Assembly (NCBI GenBank): GCA_963971285.1
Contig: OZ020244.1
Span: 10,850,001-10,914,000, forward strand
Source: Astropecten irregularis
Lineage: Eukaryota > Echinodermata > Asteroidea > Paxillosida > Astropectinidae
Direction of reading: 5' to 3'
Length of the DNA stretch: 64,000 nt
Shown here: piece by piece, positions 21,094 through 33,440 of the stretch
Position numbering within the stretch: position 1 is the first letter of the stretch
Layout of the letters: each line of letters starts with the position of its first letter
Made by a program: the position numbers and the translations under genes
Notes under the pieces: generated by a model
Told to the model about the DNA's origin: nothing
What the model saw: only the letters and a program-made list of their open reading frames with translations
Database searches by the model: none

Positions 21094-21557
21094 GCTTAGA
21101 TCACGATTATCTGGGTACCTAATTTAAATTAGTGTTAGTATGTGATACGCTACGGATATTAATTAAACTAAAAGGAAATTGCCAGCATGTCACGCACGTA
21201 ATACTGCTAACGCCTGCTGTTGAGGGTGACGTTCAACAGTTTGACCAGATTAACAGTATATTATATTTGGAAGGAGGCCGAAAATCGCTTAGCTATCGCA
21301 AGGCAATTCCCTTGTACGTTAGTTTTACGTTAATTAGATAGCAACAAATACATTTACAGCAATTTATTTATGACTACTTATCTTGAATAGACTTATGGTT
21401 AAGGAATCTGCTGACCGATTCAACAAACGCCGAAAAACAAATCAGCAGTCGTTCCTCTAATGCCTTCAAATAATTGGTTAAGAACGTGGTTAAACTTTCT
21501 AATATAACCAAGCTCGCTTACTAAAGTAAAGTAGTCTGAATTACTTAAAATGACAAG

Positions 21558-21575
21558 GATTTATCCTCGTCGCCA
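21558..21575 (-). other. Primer-binding site
   Basis: Two bases after the 5' LTR the minus strand reads TGGCGACGAGGATAAATC. The leading TGG pairs with a tRNA CCA end, and the position is correct for an LTR element. I cannot name the tRNA with certainty. Confidence 0.7.
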
Positions 21576-21576
21576 A

Positions 21577-21809
21577 TGTTGTGGAGGTTACCTTATCAAT
21601 AATCAGCAGGGGTTGAGCCCACGCCTAGCCCAGAGAAGACGAACAAACGACGCTATAAGGAGACGTGTTGACTTTCTGAAGGTAGACGCAAGACTGCCTC
21701 GTGGCTGGAAGGCACTATACGTGCAGCCGGCCGTTGGCACGCCTGACTGATTTATTCATTATCACGTCACACAACTTTTGCATATACATGTACATGTATT
21801 TACACTACA
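21577..21809 (-). repeat. Gypsy 5' LTR
   Basis: 233 bp, matching 13325-13557 with one noticed substitution. It is followed by the target duplication CTAT at 21810-21813. Confidence 0.95.
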
Positions 21810-22214
21810 CTATCACACTTGATATGAGATGGCTACTTTACGATTGATTCTCCGTTTATAATTAGCGATGGATTTGGGCTAAGATGATCGCAAAGCGTTA
21901 GTGAAATTGGCCCCTGGTGGGAAAAAAAAAAGCACGCACAGCCCCTGAACAGAAGTAGCCGAGATTGATCAGCAATATACATGATGTAATAACCAGTGAC
22001 GTAATGGTTTACATGGTCTCTGAACACACTGATTGTACAGTTCGCAGTCGTGAACGCCGCATGTGAACCCTCAGTGAATTTCAGCTCTGCAACTCCCGCT
22101 GTGATTTTTGAATGTACATGTAGCAACACAGTTAGCAGCTCATGTGAACACACCCACTAAAGTATGAAACTACCTTTAGGTACAAGTAGGTCTGTATTTT
22201 AATTAGTTTCTATT

Positions 22215-22624
22215 TTGCATTCAACATGGTATCCAGGGGAGGTGAAGAAGGTATGCAGAGAACCACGGTCATATGAGGTAATGACCCCAAACGGAAACAT
22301 ACTCCGACGCAACAGATCGCACCTGCGCGAAATGCCAAGCTCAAATGCGTCTATGCCAAGCGCAGTAGCCAATCCAGCGCAGCCTAAGCGCATGAACTTT
22401 GACCAGCCCGTCAAGCGTGTTAGGTTTGCGGAATTACCAGACACAAGTGGAGGCAACAGCAAGACCACAGAGAAGTGCATCCCAAAAGCTCAAATACATG
22501 TACCCAACACAGCTCTTGACACAAAAACGTCCCAGGCTAATTCCAATAGTACACAGAGGGTTCTTAGAACTAGATCAGGGAGACCAACCCGTAAGCCTGC
22601 GAGATACATGCATACAGATAACTA
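22215..22624 (+). pseudogene. Integrase C-terminal fragment of Pol
   Basis: 136 codons with no ATG start, so the frame is a truncated remainder. STWYPGEVKKVCREPRSYEV followed by MTPNGNILRRNRSHLR is the typical beta-barrel and basic tail at the C-terminus of Gypsy integrases. A basic tail TRSGRPTRKPARY ends the frame. RT and the catalytic integrase core are absent. Confidence 0.8.
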
Positions 22625-23042
22625 GAAGAGCAAAGAAAACCCATCTTTGTAATGCACAGATTTATGCACTTGGAAGTTCAATGCTAATTAAGTGTTCAGT
22701 GTTAAAAAGAATGTTAAATGTTAAAGTTTCTTTGAGTGTTGATCATTCAAATCTGTTGAATTGTGGCAACTTTAATGTTCATTTTTGTGAAAGATTTTTT
22801 TTTTTTGCTGAAAACCCTTCACACTTCAACTCTGTTTGGAACAATATAAACAAGTAGAGAAAAATTCAGGTTCCATGGAAGGATCTGTTTATCACAGCAG
22901 ATTTACAATTCTATTGCAGCCATTACTTATAGGCCCAACAATACATCAACTTTGTACCCAGCAATGTGTAATTGTGCTAGATATGCCCCCACGGCTTTAT
23001 GAATATGATAACCCGAATTGTTTCTTCAAAAGGGGGGGGGGA

Positions 23043-23170
23043 TGTTGTATTAGGGAACTATGTTTTATTGTGCGCAAGCACAACCAACTCATTCCTTGTA
23101 ATAAGGCTCTATACTTGTTCGTCAGCTAGACAGCAATAAATATGGTGGTCCATCCTCAGACAGCATAACA
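23043..23170 (+). repeat. Putative short LTR
   Basis: Begins TGTTGTATTAGG right after a purine tract and ends CAGCATAACA, with an AATAAA signal at about 23134. Length and layout fit the short LTRs of Mag-like Gypsy elements. No second LTR is in the window, so this is inferred from one side only. Confidence 0.5.
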
Positions 23171-24041
23171 AAGCCATCGCTTCTTTTAGCTTCATTTATT
23201 CTGGAGTTAATATCACTACAGCCGGTAATTAATTTTCCCTTAATAGGCCCAGTACTAAAGTACTAGTATTAATAGTGTTACATGTCGTATTAACACGATA
23301 GAGCCTCAGTAGGACGTAGTATATCATTACATATGCCACCTACATCAGTGACATGTATTGAACATCACACCGACACACGTCATCGTGCGAACCATAGCCT
23401 AGGCTTGGGCCAGTAACGTACTCGCCCGGACTTACCGTGGCTTAAACTGACTACGTGTACGTAGGCCTAGTCCCACTTGAAGATAATTCCTATGTTTATG
23501 TCACAAGGTCCATTTATCAAATCCAGTTAACAGTTATCTGGTTATTTCATACGATCAAACGCCTGTCAATGCATACCGAATCAAAACAGACTAGTCCAAC
23601 ACACAACTACATCACCGAGGGAATTAATTGCAGTAAAGATAGAGTGGTCATTGGCGCACACGCGCACTATGTATTATAATTATACAATGTAGGCCCTATG
23701 AATGATTGACCCATTTTTAGTGTAATACAATGTATCATTTTGGCACCAAAACAAACTCTCATAAGGGCGCCCCCTTTTAATTTTGTGGTTCTCATTTCCG
23801 ACCGACCCATATTTTGGGCTCTGACCGAAGAAAAACAAACTTTTTGCCGCCGACCCTGTCAGAAAGGTATAATAAAAAAGAAAAAAAGAATTCCCATAAT
23901 TTCTGTAGACAAAATTTGTCTCCAAAAATTCTGGGAATAGACCTCCAATTTTTTAAACTTTTTATCACTGAAATAATACAATAAAATTCAAACGCGATTA
24001 CAGTGAATACAATGAACATCATTTTCTTAATTTTTCAACAG
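23171..24041. other. No recognised gene
   Basis: AT-rich, no supported ORF. The missing 5' exons of the Harbinger-type nuclease would be expected here, but I cannot see them. Confidence 0.5.
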
Positions 24042-25900
24042 AAAGGGATATCCAGCCCTCAACTGCCAGGTACAATAATATAATGTAAACGATTAAACCA
24101 GTAAATTCACATTTTTATTAAAAATGCACAGGGCAAGAAACACAAGTTGAAACAACTACATCAATATCTGGACAAAAAAGCAACTGCTTACTTACAGTTT
24201 TTCAAACATGCTGGCAATTTAAAGTACATTTTCAAAAGTCAGACAGCTGTGTCTTGACATTTTCAATGGTTTACGCAATATGACAAGTGCATGTTCTATG
24301 AATATTAGTAATTTTTTGCTGGGGAGATAAAAATAATTATGCTTTCCCTCCACCAACCTAGATAAGCACTGCATACTAAATGCTTGTTGAGTGCACGTGA
24401 GGTACATGGGTTTGAATCCCACCTCAAAGCAAGCTCTTGTTTTGTTTTTTCATGTTCACTCAATAAGCACAGACTATGGAGTGCGGTGAAGGGCAAGCCT
24501 AATATGTATATTGCACTTTGTGTACTACATGTATTATAAATAAACCAACTTAATATTGTCTGGTTCATACTTCTCACAAATGCAAAGAGAATGACATTTC
24601 TGAAAAGGTTTTGGGGGAAAAAGAGTCTAAGTGATGTATTGCTAATTGTTCATCTTCCATTGACAGATGGTATGCGACTACAGAAAGAGATTCCTGGATG
24701 TCGTCATCAAATTCCCAGGATCAGCACATGACAGCCGGATATGGAGGGAAAGCTCTCTAGGAAGAGCTATGGAAAGAAGTAAATTTTACAAACTTCTTTC
24801 AATTTCTCCTTTGTGCCTCCTTTGAAATAGATCTATTGACTAAAGTCAGCAGTTTAAAACATACTCAAATTCACTGCAATCCTAATTCTACTGGACAATG
24901 CTTTGATGGCAGCCCTTGTGTGTAACATACATGTTACCCAATTAGTTTGTATTTGTAACACTGGTTCATGAACCTCTCATACAACAAGGTAATTCATGTC
25001 TTGAAATCTCACTATTTACACAACCGCAGACAGGTGGCCAGACTGCTTCATCCTTGGTGACACAGCATACTACCAGAGAATCTTTATGATGACCCCATAT
25101 CTGAATCCTGATGATGAAGTGCAAGCAGATTACAACACAGTGCATGCTGTTACACGGTATGAATGCACTAGGCCTATATACTGCCCAAACGTGTCAAAGT
25201 ATTGCCCTAAGAGGTGCTCTTAATAAGAAAAGTATGTGTACCCTGTGATCCCTTGCAAAGTGAACCTTTAGTGGTGATGTGAAAGTAAGGATCAATCAAG
25301 AGCGCCTTGTGAAGTTGTGAGAAGTATGATACAAAAATCACAGGACTTTACCACAGCCACCAAATGTTGGACTAATTTACATAAAACTAAGAGAATACAT
25401 TTTCTTATATTGCAGGACACTGATAGAACAGAGCTTCGGCACAGCAAAGAGGAGGTTTGCCGTAATGAAAACAGGCACAAGGGTCCGGAGCATGGGCAAA
25501 GCTGCCAGAGAAATCTTGGCATGCTGCCTGCTTCACAAATTTGGTATCGATGAAGGTAAATATCAAACATGAAATTTACATCCAAAGGTTCTTTGATCTA
25601 GACATACTACAGTTTATCTAATGAAAGATTTCTACTCATACATACGTGTATTGAAAACTTTGGTAGTTGGGTAAAATACAAAGACATTGAATTTAAATAT
25701 TGATGTTAAACACATTTTAAAATATTTCTCATTCAGGAGACCTCATGCCAGAGGAACCACAGAATAATGAAAATAATCCTGCAAGTGACCAGCGCTTCAA
25801 CCACAGAGAAAATGGCAGCGATGCCGTACTTAGCAAAGCACTTCGAGGCCAAATTGCTGCATCTATCCACCGCAACAGACACCACAGAGAAGAAGTGTAA
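24042..25900 (+). CDS. HARBI1-like (PIF/Harbinger) nuclease, 3' exons
   Basis: Five exons join in phase with good splice sites: 24042-24069, 24667-24778, 25030-25156, 25416-25555, 25737-25900 (TAA). They encode the last 60 percent of a DDE_4 nuclease: KGYPALNCQ, MVCDYRKRFLDVVIKFPGSA, HDSRIWRESSL, CFILGDTAYY (second catalytic Asp), IEQSFGTAKRRF (catalytic Glu) and ACCLLHKFGI. The C-terminal tail is basic. The exon carrying the first catalytic Asp (the IDG block) and the N-terminal helical region are not visible upstream, so the gene is 5'-incomplete here. A Myb/SANT partner gene converges on it from the right, the usual two-gene layout of Harbinger transposons. Confidence 0.88.
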
Positions 25901-26280
25901 TCAAATTATCAAATAAATGTCATTGTGTAGAAAGTTAGAAATCATACTATTACCAATGAAGTGTACATTGTATTATATATATGTCAAACTTCCATTAATG
26001 AACTAGCCTGAAAATATCACACGTTGAGTAGGTCATTTGTAATTCTTGAACAGTGTGCCGTCAGAAAAGGCACTTGTTCTGAACTGACATGTCTGTGTTT
26101 AGGCACTTGATATAAACCTTGTCAATGCGAATTCAAATTAAAAAATACACAAAATTAGGTATACAGCAGCAGAAAAACAGCACACAAATTTGAGTTAAGT
26201 TCAAAACTATAGTAAACTGATTGGTAGGATTTTGAAGCTTTGCATGGTGGAAGTAATAGAGTATAATAGAGTAGGTTTGA

Positions 26281-26423
26281 GGAGACACCATGTATAATCT
26301 CTTTCATAGATGTGTAGTTCTGAAAAGAACCGGTGAGAAAAGTCTTGACGTTCCGGCCAAAGTACAATGGCCGGTTCTTTTCAGAACCACACATCTATGA
26401 AAGAGATTATACATGATGTCTCC
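26281..26423. mobile_element. Foldback hairpin element
   Basis: 143 bp with arms of about 52 bp (26281-26332 and 26372-26423) that are nearly perfect inverted copies. The ends are GGAGACACCATGTATAATCT and its complement, and the centre is AACCGG..CCGGTT. No ORF and no clear target duplication. Confidence 0.85.
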
Positions 26424-26514
26424 CAAAACTGATTGAGCGATACTGCAACAGAAATGGCGCTTAAAGAGACCAAAAGCTTTTAAATCTAAACTTAAATGAG
26501 AACACCAGTGCCAG

Positions 26515-26760
26515 TGAATTGAAACCATGCCATCCAAGACTGAGTCTGAAACTGACACTTTCAAGACATTCAAGACCACTAACGAGACCAAAAGTACCCC
26601 ACAAAAGACAAAGACTGGCTTTCCTAAGATGGAGATTCCATACTTTATTACAGCACAAGACCAAGACAGGACCGAAGTTTATAAAACCCTCAAGACCAAG
26701 AACCACTGTCGTAAAAGACTGAAACTTTGAAAGGATGAGACCAAGACCACTACAACCCCT
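26515..26760. repeat. Degenerate AAGACC-rich tract
   Basis: Many imperfect copies of CAAGACC, AAGACTGA and GAGACCAA in about 240 bp. The short ORFs in this tract are a by-product of the purine-rich repeat. Confidence 0.5.
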
Positions 26761-27132
26761 ACAAAACCAGACAGCACTGTAACATTGCTCAAAATTAAAA
26801 ATTCTGTATTCAAAGATTTCAAATTAGTTTGGGGTTAATAAATTGTTGACCATAAATTCAGATTGAATACTAAACACAAACAGGAATTACATTTGTTTCG
26901 ACAAGAAGGCTGCTTTCACCTCATAGTAGTTTGCTTGGGCCTCAAGCACTCTCACTCTCAAGGCATGTTCCTTTTCCAGGAGAGTGATTTTCCTTAACAT
27001 TTAGTCTTCCTCTGTGATTGGAATAGAAGGCAATTTTCTTTTTGGTGCCTCACATGATTTGGTGGGTAGCGATGATGGTCCCGGAAGTACTTCACCAGGG
27101 GGCAAGGGAACAGTCTGGGGAGACATCTCCAT

Positions 27133-27964
27133 TAGGCCTGGGCGATTAGTGATTTTCACTAATCGATTAATCGCGGAGGAAATAATCGCGATTAATCGAT
27201 TAATCGCGATTACCCGGAAGTGACTATACAAGCAGCATGTACCTTGTTTTCATCATAGCGGCACTGCAGTAAACTGCACTAGCGTAATGAATTGATTCTT
27301 ACAATTAGTTTCAACAGCGATCAGTTCCGATTTCCGAGGCATTGAGCAATGTCATTTTTGTTCTGATAAGGTATAATGCAAAATTCGTGAAGCTAATATC
27401 GTCCATAATTATTGATATTCCTTCAGTAACTTGAGTAGGTTAGTTTAGCCATGTAGGCTGAACAGTGAACACGATTATTATACAGTTCACGATTACTAAA
27501 CACATCGCGATTATTTTACATTTCACGATTACTCCACATGTTCACTTCACGATTATCATACGATACGATACAGTAGTCCAGTACAGTAATCGTCTAATCG
27601 AGTTGCGTCCGTACTCGAGTAGTTGAATGCCATCGCGCCATGCGCCGCCGGCCATGGTAGCCGAATCCATTGTAAACACGTGGGCCTAGGAAGTTGAGAA
27701 AAACTTTGTTGTCAGCTGTCAGGCTTGAATACAAATTCACCCCGACACGTTTAAACTGTATGTTTCCAATAACTCATGTGTGCGACAAGTCCCGACAACC
27801 TTTCGTTTCCTGAGAATAGTAGTAACTCATGGAATTAATCGCAACTCGAAGGCACTAATCGCGCTGACACGATTAATCGAGTAGTTCAGAATTTACTAAT
27901 CGAGTAATCGACACAGGAATGTAATCGCGATTAATCGATTAATCGAGTTAATCGCCCAGGCCTA
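27133..27964. mobile_element. Non-autonomous hAT-like element in an exon
   Basis: 832 bp with inverted ends TAGGCCTGGGCGATTA and TAATCGCCCAGGCCTA, flanked on both sides by ATCTCCAT (27125-27132 and 27965-27972). An 8-bp target duplication is the hAT hallmark. The interior is rich in ATTAATCG/CGATTAAT repeats and has no transposase. It sits in the last exon of the Myb/SANT-like gene. Confidence 0.9.
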
Positions 27965-28470
27965 ATCTCCATAGCTGGTGCTGGTTGACTTTAAAATTAA
28001 ATGCAGAAATTATATAAGCATAAATGCATGTACATGTATAAATAGTTATTTATTACTGTGTGACAGAGCTGTGAACAAGTTAAATTTTGTAAAAATGAAA
28101 TCTACTAATTAAAATGACTTACACGTATCAATCTGCCGCACCTCAATCTCCCGGCACGCCTCTCCAAGCGTTTGGAAAACTGTAGAAAATACAATATCAT
28201 AACAATGATATTTTGGTAAGATGTGATTAACCTAAATTGTTCACACACACATGTATTTACATATCAAACGTGTTTGAATTCTTCTCCATAAATGTGAGGT
28301 AAAGAAAAATTAACCAAGATAGGTGACATACCTGAATCTCCAACCATGTACAGCAGTTGATCTGTATCAAATAATATTAATATGAGTTTGAGTTACAAAG
28401 ACGTATTTTTATAAAAAAATATTGGGAAAACGAACAAAGATAATTTACTATTAGGGACACCACCAGCGTA

Positions 28471-28545
28471 GAGTTTGATAGCTCAGTTGGCAGATGGCGC
28501 CTGTACGGTATTCAGGAGGTCACTGGTTCGAATTCCGCTCCAGTC
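28471..28545 (+). repeat. tRNA-derived SINE
   Basis: A-box-like ATAGCTCAGTTGGCAGA and B-box GGTTCGAATTC, with the 5' flank GGGACACCACCAGCGTA shared with the copies at 844, 6046 and 63712. It lies in an intron of the Myb/SANT-like gene. Confidence 0.7.
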
Positions 28546-30689
28546 AATATGTCTTTGTTCACCTTCCAATGACTTATAAATACAGTCAGTTTCCCTTATG
28601 GTTATTTGATGATTATAAACTACTTGGGTCCCTACATCATACTATAACCCATGTGCATACCATAAGTTATAATTCAAAGCCAAATGTTTTACTGACTCGA
28701 AATTAGATTGGTTTAAATTGAATTAAACCACTAACTCCGCTTTGTATTGAGTCATTGATACCTACATTTATGGTACGTATACATGTTCATACCTGTCTCC
28801 GCTGTATTTTGCTCCTCTGGAGTGGATGCCTCTTGACTGATGAGCGATCCTGAGGAAATAGTAGTTCAAGTTTGTAACAGTTACTGTTTCTGTGAGTACA
28901 TGTAACTTTAAATCAACTCTGTGCACAGAGCTGGAATATAAAAGGAACAGATGGTCATGTGAATTAAGTAAACAAGGAGCTGGCTTAATAAACTGCACAG
29001 ATTGTGTTTTGAGAAGCAAAGCAAACATGACAATCTCTGTCTTTCAGCAGCAGTATTATATTTGTTCATTTGTTCTATTTTCGTTGGGCCCATGCAGTAC
29101 ACACATACTGATGTAGCTTCAGATAGTAGTATTTATGTACATGCAACCTTTCTTTTTCCAATTTTCCTTTAAAAAAAAGAAGACATTTTGGAAAAAAAGG
29201 GAAAAAGCAATCATCCAGGTGGCCGCGAAAAGTTTTCAGTCATAAAGCAAAGAAGAAACTGAAGTGGTGACAATACTGCAAGTAATCAATCATGTGGTAT
29301 TAAACCTACCTTTAAATGTATCCAGGGGTGCGTCAATGCCCTCCAGCTTTTCCCTTGACAGGGTGCTCTCAAGGAGCTCCTGGGCAGGTGTTAGAGGGGC
29401 AGGCTCTGATCCTCCACCAGTTGCCGTCACCTGGTATTTCCTTCTTGTGACTAAAATTAAACACACATATCAAAGATCAATTTACGTACGGATATGCTCC
29501 ATAAAACTGTGACACTCTATATTAACTTAGGTAGAACTAGTGGTGGCAATTTATGGTAGACAGTAGACACAGACTAGTATAATCAACCAGTTTGAAGTCT
29601 AATTGTGTGTGCAAGGATCTGTCTGTCATTTGCAAGGGATTGAATTTGGATAAAACTGGACCGGGCACATATTCCTTTCCTGTACGATTTTGCAAATCGA
29701 AAACACTAATTCAAAGAAAATCAAGTTAGAAGCACGTTCTCTCCAATATACACGTTGCTGTACTGTCAAGAGATCGAAGGTGGAAATTTCGTCTTATCCT
29801 AAACACAAGTTTGCATATCACTCATGCGGACTCGATCGAAAATTGGAACTGGCTTCTAGTTATAAATATAATCCCCCTCAATGCTTGGTTTCGTACTTGA
29901 ATAATGTGTAGGTTAATACGTTTTAGTTGTAACACTTACTGGATTGCACCAGATTTCGGTGCCGATCCTTGCACTGGATGAGAGACTTTTCATTATCTCC
30001 AGCAACACTGAAATATAACAAGAAATGTGTATTAAGTACTAGGTACGTAAAAAATAAATGAGGGGCCTTATTCATCATGTTGTACTAGCTTGTAATCATA
30101 ATTATAAAATAGGCCTATGATAATGCTTTTTTTGGAAGGTAGGCTTGTAATGGGTGGTTACATAAATAAATGATTCAAAGGCTGTAAACTGGTGTGATTT
30201 ATAGCAGCAATGAATCATTTGATCGGTTTATTGATTAGCTTCATCTGTCAATGATTGGGAAGGATTGGAATTACATGTTAACAATCTAATCAGCCATCTT
30301 CGATTCTAATGTTTGTTTCCCATGAGTATCCCTATAGTGCGAGCATGCGTAGTGGCTTACTATAGTATTTATTAGTAGTTAGTACTAAATGTTTGATTTT
30401 AACGGTTACGGTACATTAGGGCCTAGATCATGGTGTCTGTGTATACCGGTACCGTCAGGCTTGTCAAACCTAGGAAGGCCTACTGTAAGGTGACCAGACG
30501 TCCCCGATTTCCAGGGACAGTCCCCGATTTGAAAGTGCCATCCCCGATGAAAAATTGTCCCCGAAAATGTCCCCGATTCGACAAAATGCCCCCGAAAATT
30601 ATAATTGTCCTAAATAAATAAAAAACTAGACATTTAAGTGTTCGTGGACGAACACGGAGCTGTTCCGACTTATTTGATCAGCTTTATAA

Positions 30690-31790
30690 GCTCCGATGAC
30701 GTCATGATGATGCCACGGTCATTTACAAAGCAGCGTGCATCTTAAGTTTCTAACAAAGCTTTGTGAAAAGAATCATTACCATAGCTTTTGTCATTCTCAA
30801 GATATGCTGCGAACTTAAATTATGCCTTTTGATGACGTCATAACGACGTCACAGTTAATTTCACAACAGCATGCAAATCTACAGGGTCTAGCAAAGCTTT
30901 AAAAAAAAAGAACCAATACCGTAGCACTTACCGTTCTCGAGATATACTGCTATAAACCAAAAATTACCTTTTTTGATGACGTCATGATGACGTCACTGTA
31001 AATTTCGGGGCAGCATGCACAACTACATGATCTAAAATTTACCAGCATTTCACGACAATTCTCAAAAATTTACCAAAAATTATCTAATTCTAAATTATAA
31101 ATCATTACTAAAACATTATTGGAGTATATAGCACAGACATCACACATATTAAGTTTTCTGAAAATCAGACATTCTTAACGTTATGGAATAAAATTGAGCT
31201 TTTTATGACGCCATGGTGACATCACATTTGATTTCACTACCGCATGCACATCTTCAGGATCTAACAGAACTCATGCAAAACGAATCATTACCATAGCATT
31301 TGTCGTTCTCGAGATATACTGCAAACAAGAAATTAAGCTTTTTTCATAACGTTAAAATGCTTGGTGGCGCTATTGGGTGTGCTCGGCTCCGATCGATCGA
31401 CCACGATCTACGTCGCAAGCCAAGGTCACCAGACGTCACACAAAGCGGAAGATTATTCTTTTGTTTTGAGGTATAAGGGCTGTATGGTGTATTCCAGTTT
31501 TTAATGTTTCACGTAGCAATTCTATCAGTGACTTCAGTCTCAATGTCACATTCTCCGACAAATGATTTTTATTCAAGTAATTCACGGACATTTTAGAATT
31601 AACCGTAGAAAAAAAATCTTTCAATCACGTATCTTTAAATAGGAAACCCAAATTTCGAAGGTAATTATAATGACATATCGTAATGATGTCACAGTCATTT
31701 TCGTGGCAGCATACACAACTACATGATATAACAGATTAAAGAATCAAGTTCGTAGCACTTGTCGCTCTCAAAATTTACAAGTATATGAAA
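30690..31790. repeat. About 140-bp tandem repeats with TGACGTCA sites, left block
   Basis: Successive units share CGTTCTCGAGATATACTGC, TTTTGATGACGTCATGATGA and GCAGCATGCACAACTACATG. Exact TGACGTCA octamers occur at about 30697, 30833, 30977 and 30988; later units are more degraded. TGACGTCA is the palindromic CREB/ATF site. Confidence 0.8.
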
Positions 31791-32010
31791 CTGGTGAAAT
31801 GAAACTAAGCCTGATAACACAACCTCCACACGTAAAATAATGGAGACTTTACAGTACTTTCAATATCCTACTATACATGTCTGTATGCCCTTGTACACAC
31901 GTACCTAAATTGTTACCGTGGCAACAGTGCCTGGTCATGTACTTGCTGGCCTACCTCCTACATAGCATTTTTGGCACTTTTTGGCGCCCATGCTTGCCTT
32001 TACTATTTCG

Positions 32011-32662
32011 TCAACTCAAAAACGTTGTGTCACCTCTAAAACATTGCGTCAACTCGCAAACAATTGTGTAAATTTGCAAACATTACATAAACTCGCAAAC
32101 ATTGTGTCAACTCAAAAACTTTGTGTCAGCTCGCAAACATTACATAAACTTGAAAACATTGTGGCAACTCAAACACGTTGCGTAAACTCGCAAACATTGA
32201 ACTGTCAGAAACATTACGTCAACTCGCAAACATTACGTCAACTCGAAAACATTGCGTCAACTCGCAAACATTGCGTCAACTCTAAAACATTGCCTCAACT
32301 CGCAAACATTACGTCAACTCTAAAACATTGCCTCAACTCGCAAACATTACGTCAACTCGCAAACATTAATTGCGTCAACTCGAAAACATTGTCAACTCGC
32401 AAACATTGCGTCAACTCTAAAACATTGGGCCAACTCGCGAACATTTCGTCAACTCCTAAACATTGCCTCAGCTCGCAAACATTACGTCAACTCTAAAACA
32501 TTGCGCCAACTCGCAAACATTATGTCAACTCGAAAACATTGCCTCAACTCGCAAACATTGCGTCAACTCTAAAACATTGCCTCAACTTGCAAACATTACG
32601 TCAACTCGCAAACATTACGTCAACCCGAAAACATTTTGTCAAGTCGCAAACATTTCGTAACC
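32011..32662. repeat. 19-bp minisatellite
   Basis: About 30 imperfect copies of CGTCAACTCGCAAACATTA with variants (CTCTAAAACATTG, CTCGAAAACATTG). The ORFs across it are repeat artefacts with a short recurring peptide. It separates the two TGACGTCA blocks. Confidence 0.92.
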
Positions 32663-32919
32663 TCAAAAAAATTTTTGTGAATCATCCTGAAAAGCCTAAT
32701 TATGGTTTCAACAGACGGATTCAGTAATTGTTTTGCCAAAGATTTTACCATCGTGTACGGCTAAAACCATCGTATGTAATGTATCGCCTTCCTGGAATTC
32801 TCATACGGCAGCTGCAACAAAGTCACTGCTACAGTACATCTATAAAACAATATTGGTGTGCGACATAAACACGTGGCTGGAAATGCTTATACGTATACGA
32901 CCTTATTTCATTTACAAAG

Positions 32920-33440
32920 CAGCGTGTGTGTCATGCATTAAGTTTCGAACAAAGCTTTTGTGAAAAGAATCATAGTTTTTGTCATTCTCAAGGTATGCTG
33001 CAAACATAAATAATGCCTTTTGATGACGTCATAATGACGTCACAGTTAATTTCAAAACAGCATGCTAATCTACAGGGTCTAACAAAGCTTTTACAAAAAG
33101 AACCAATACCGTAGCACTTACCGTTCTCGAGATATACTGCTATAAACCAAAAATTACCTTTTTCGATGACGTCATGATGACGTCACTGTAAATTTCGGGG
33201 CAGCATGCACAACAACATGATGTAACAAAGCTTTTACAAAAAGAATCATTACCGTAGCACTTACCGTTCTCGAGATATGCTGTGAACAAAAATCAGCTTT
33301 TTTGATGACGTCATAATGACGTCAGAGTGACGTCACAGTAAATTTCTAGACAGCATGCACAACTACATGATATAACTAAGCTTTTACAAAAGAAATAATT
33401 TCCGTAGCATTTGCCGTTCTCAAGATACGCTGCGAACAAA
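32920..33440. repeat. TGACGTCA tandem repeats, right block
   Basis: Same unit as the left block, better preserved. Unit starts fall near 32930, 33070, 33210 and 33360, with paired TGACGTCA octamers in each of the first two units and three in the third (about 33306-33335). Confidence 0.82.

Larger units (their letters stand above)
13325..21809 (-). mobile_element. Complete Ty3/Gypsy LTR retrotransposon
   Basis: An 8.5-kb element bounded by two 233-bp LTRs that begin TG and end CA, flanked by CTAT at 13321-13324 and 21810-21813. Read on the minus strand it has 5' LTR, primer site, gag, a CCHC segment, pol (protease, RT, RNase H, integrase), an extra zinc-finger ORF, polypurine tract and 3' LTR. 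Domain order (RT before integrase) and the GPF motif after integrase place it in Ty3/Gypsy. No chromodomain and no envelope-like protein are seen. I noticed only one difference between the LTRs (C/T in AATAAYCAGCAG), so it is young. 21094-21557 and 13570-14026 are its untranslated parts and hold no further ORF of note. Confidence 0.97.
13280..21917. mobile_element. MITE split by the Gypsy insertion
   Basis: The left half, 13280-13324 (CCAGGGGCCAATTTCACTAA), and the right half, 21810-21917 (ending TTAGTGAAATTGGCCCCTGG), form one foldback element of about 150 bp. It is related to the one at 12060-12216. The Gypsy element and one copy of its CTAT target duplication lie between them. The order of events is therefore MITE first, Gypsy second. 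Confidence 0.85.
22200..23170 (+). mobile_element. 5'-truncated Gypsy-like element remnant
   Basis: The last part of an integrase gene (22215-22624) is followed by about 400 bp of 3' non-coding sequence, a purine tract (AAAAG plus ten G, 23028-23042) and a putative 128-bp LTR. No gag, RT or 5' LTR is present. The element is unrelated at the sequence level to the one at 13325-21809. Confidence 0.65.

Noticed and set aside
24385-24425. Possible tRNA gene (B-box GGTTTGAATCCC)
   Set aside because: No A box and no cloverleaf could be drawn upstream.
31981-32496. 171-codon repetitive ORF
   Set aside because: It lies entirely in the 19-bp minisatellite and has no non-repetitive coding sequence.
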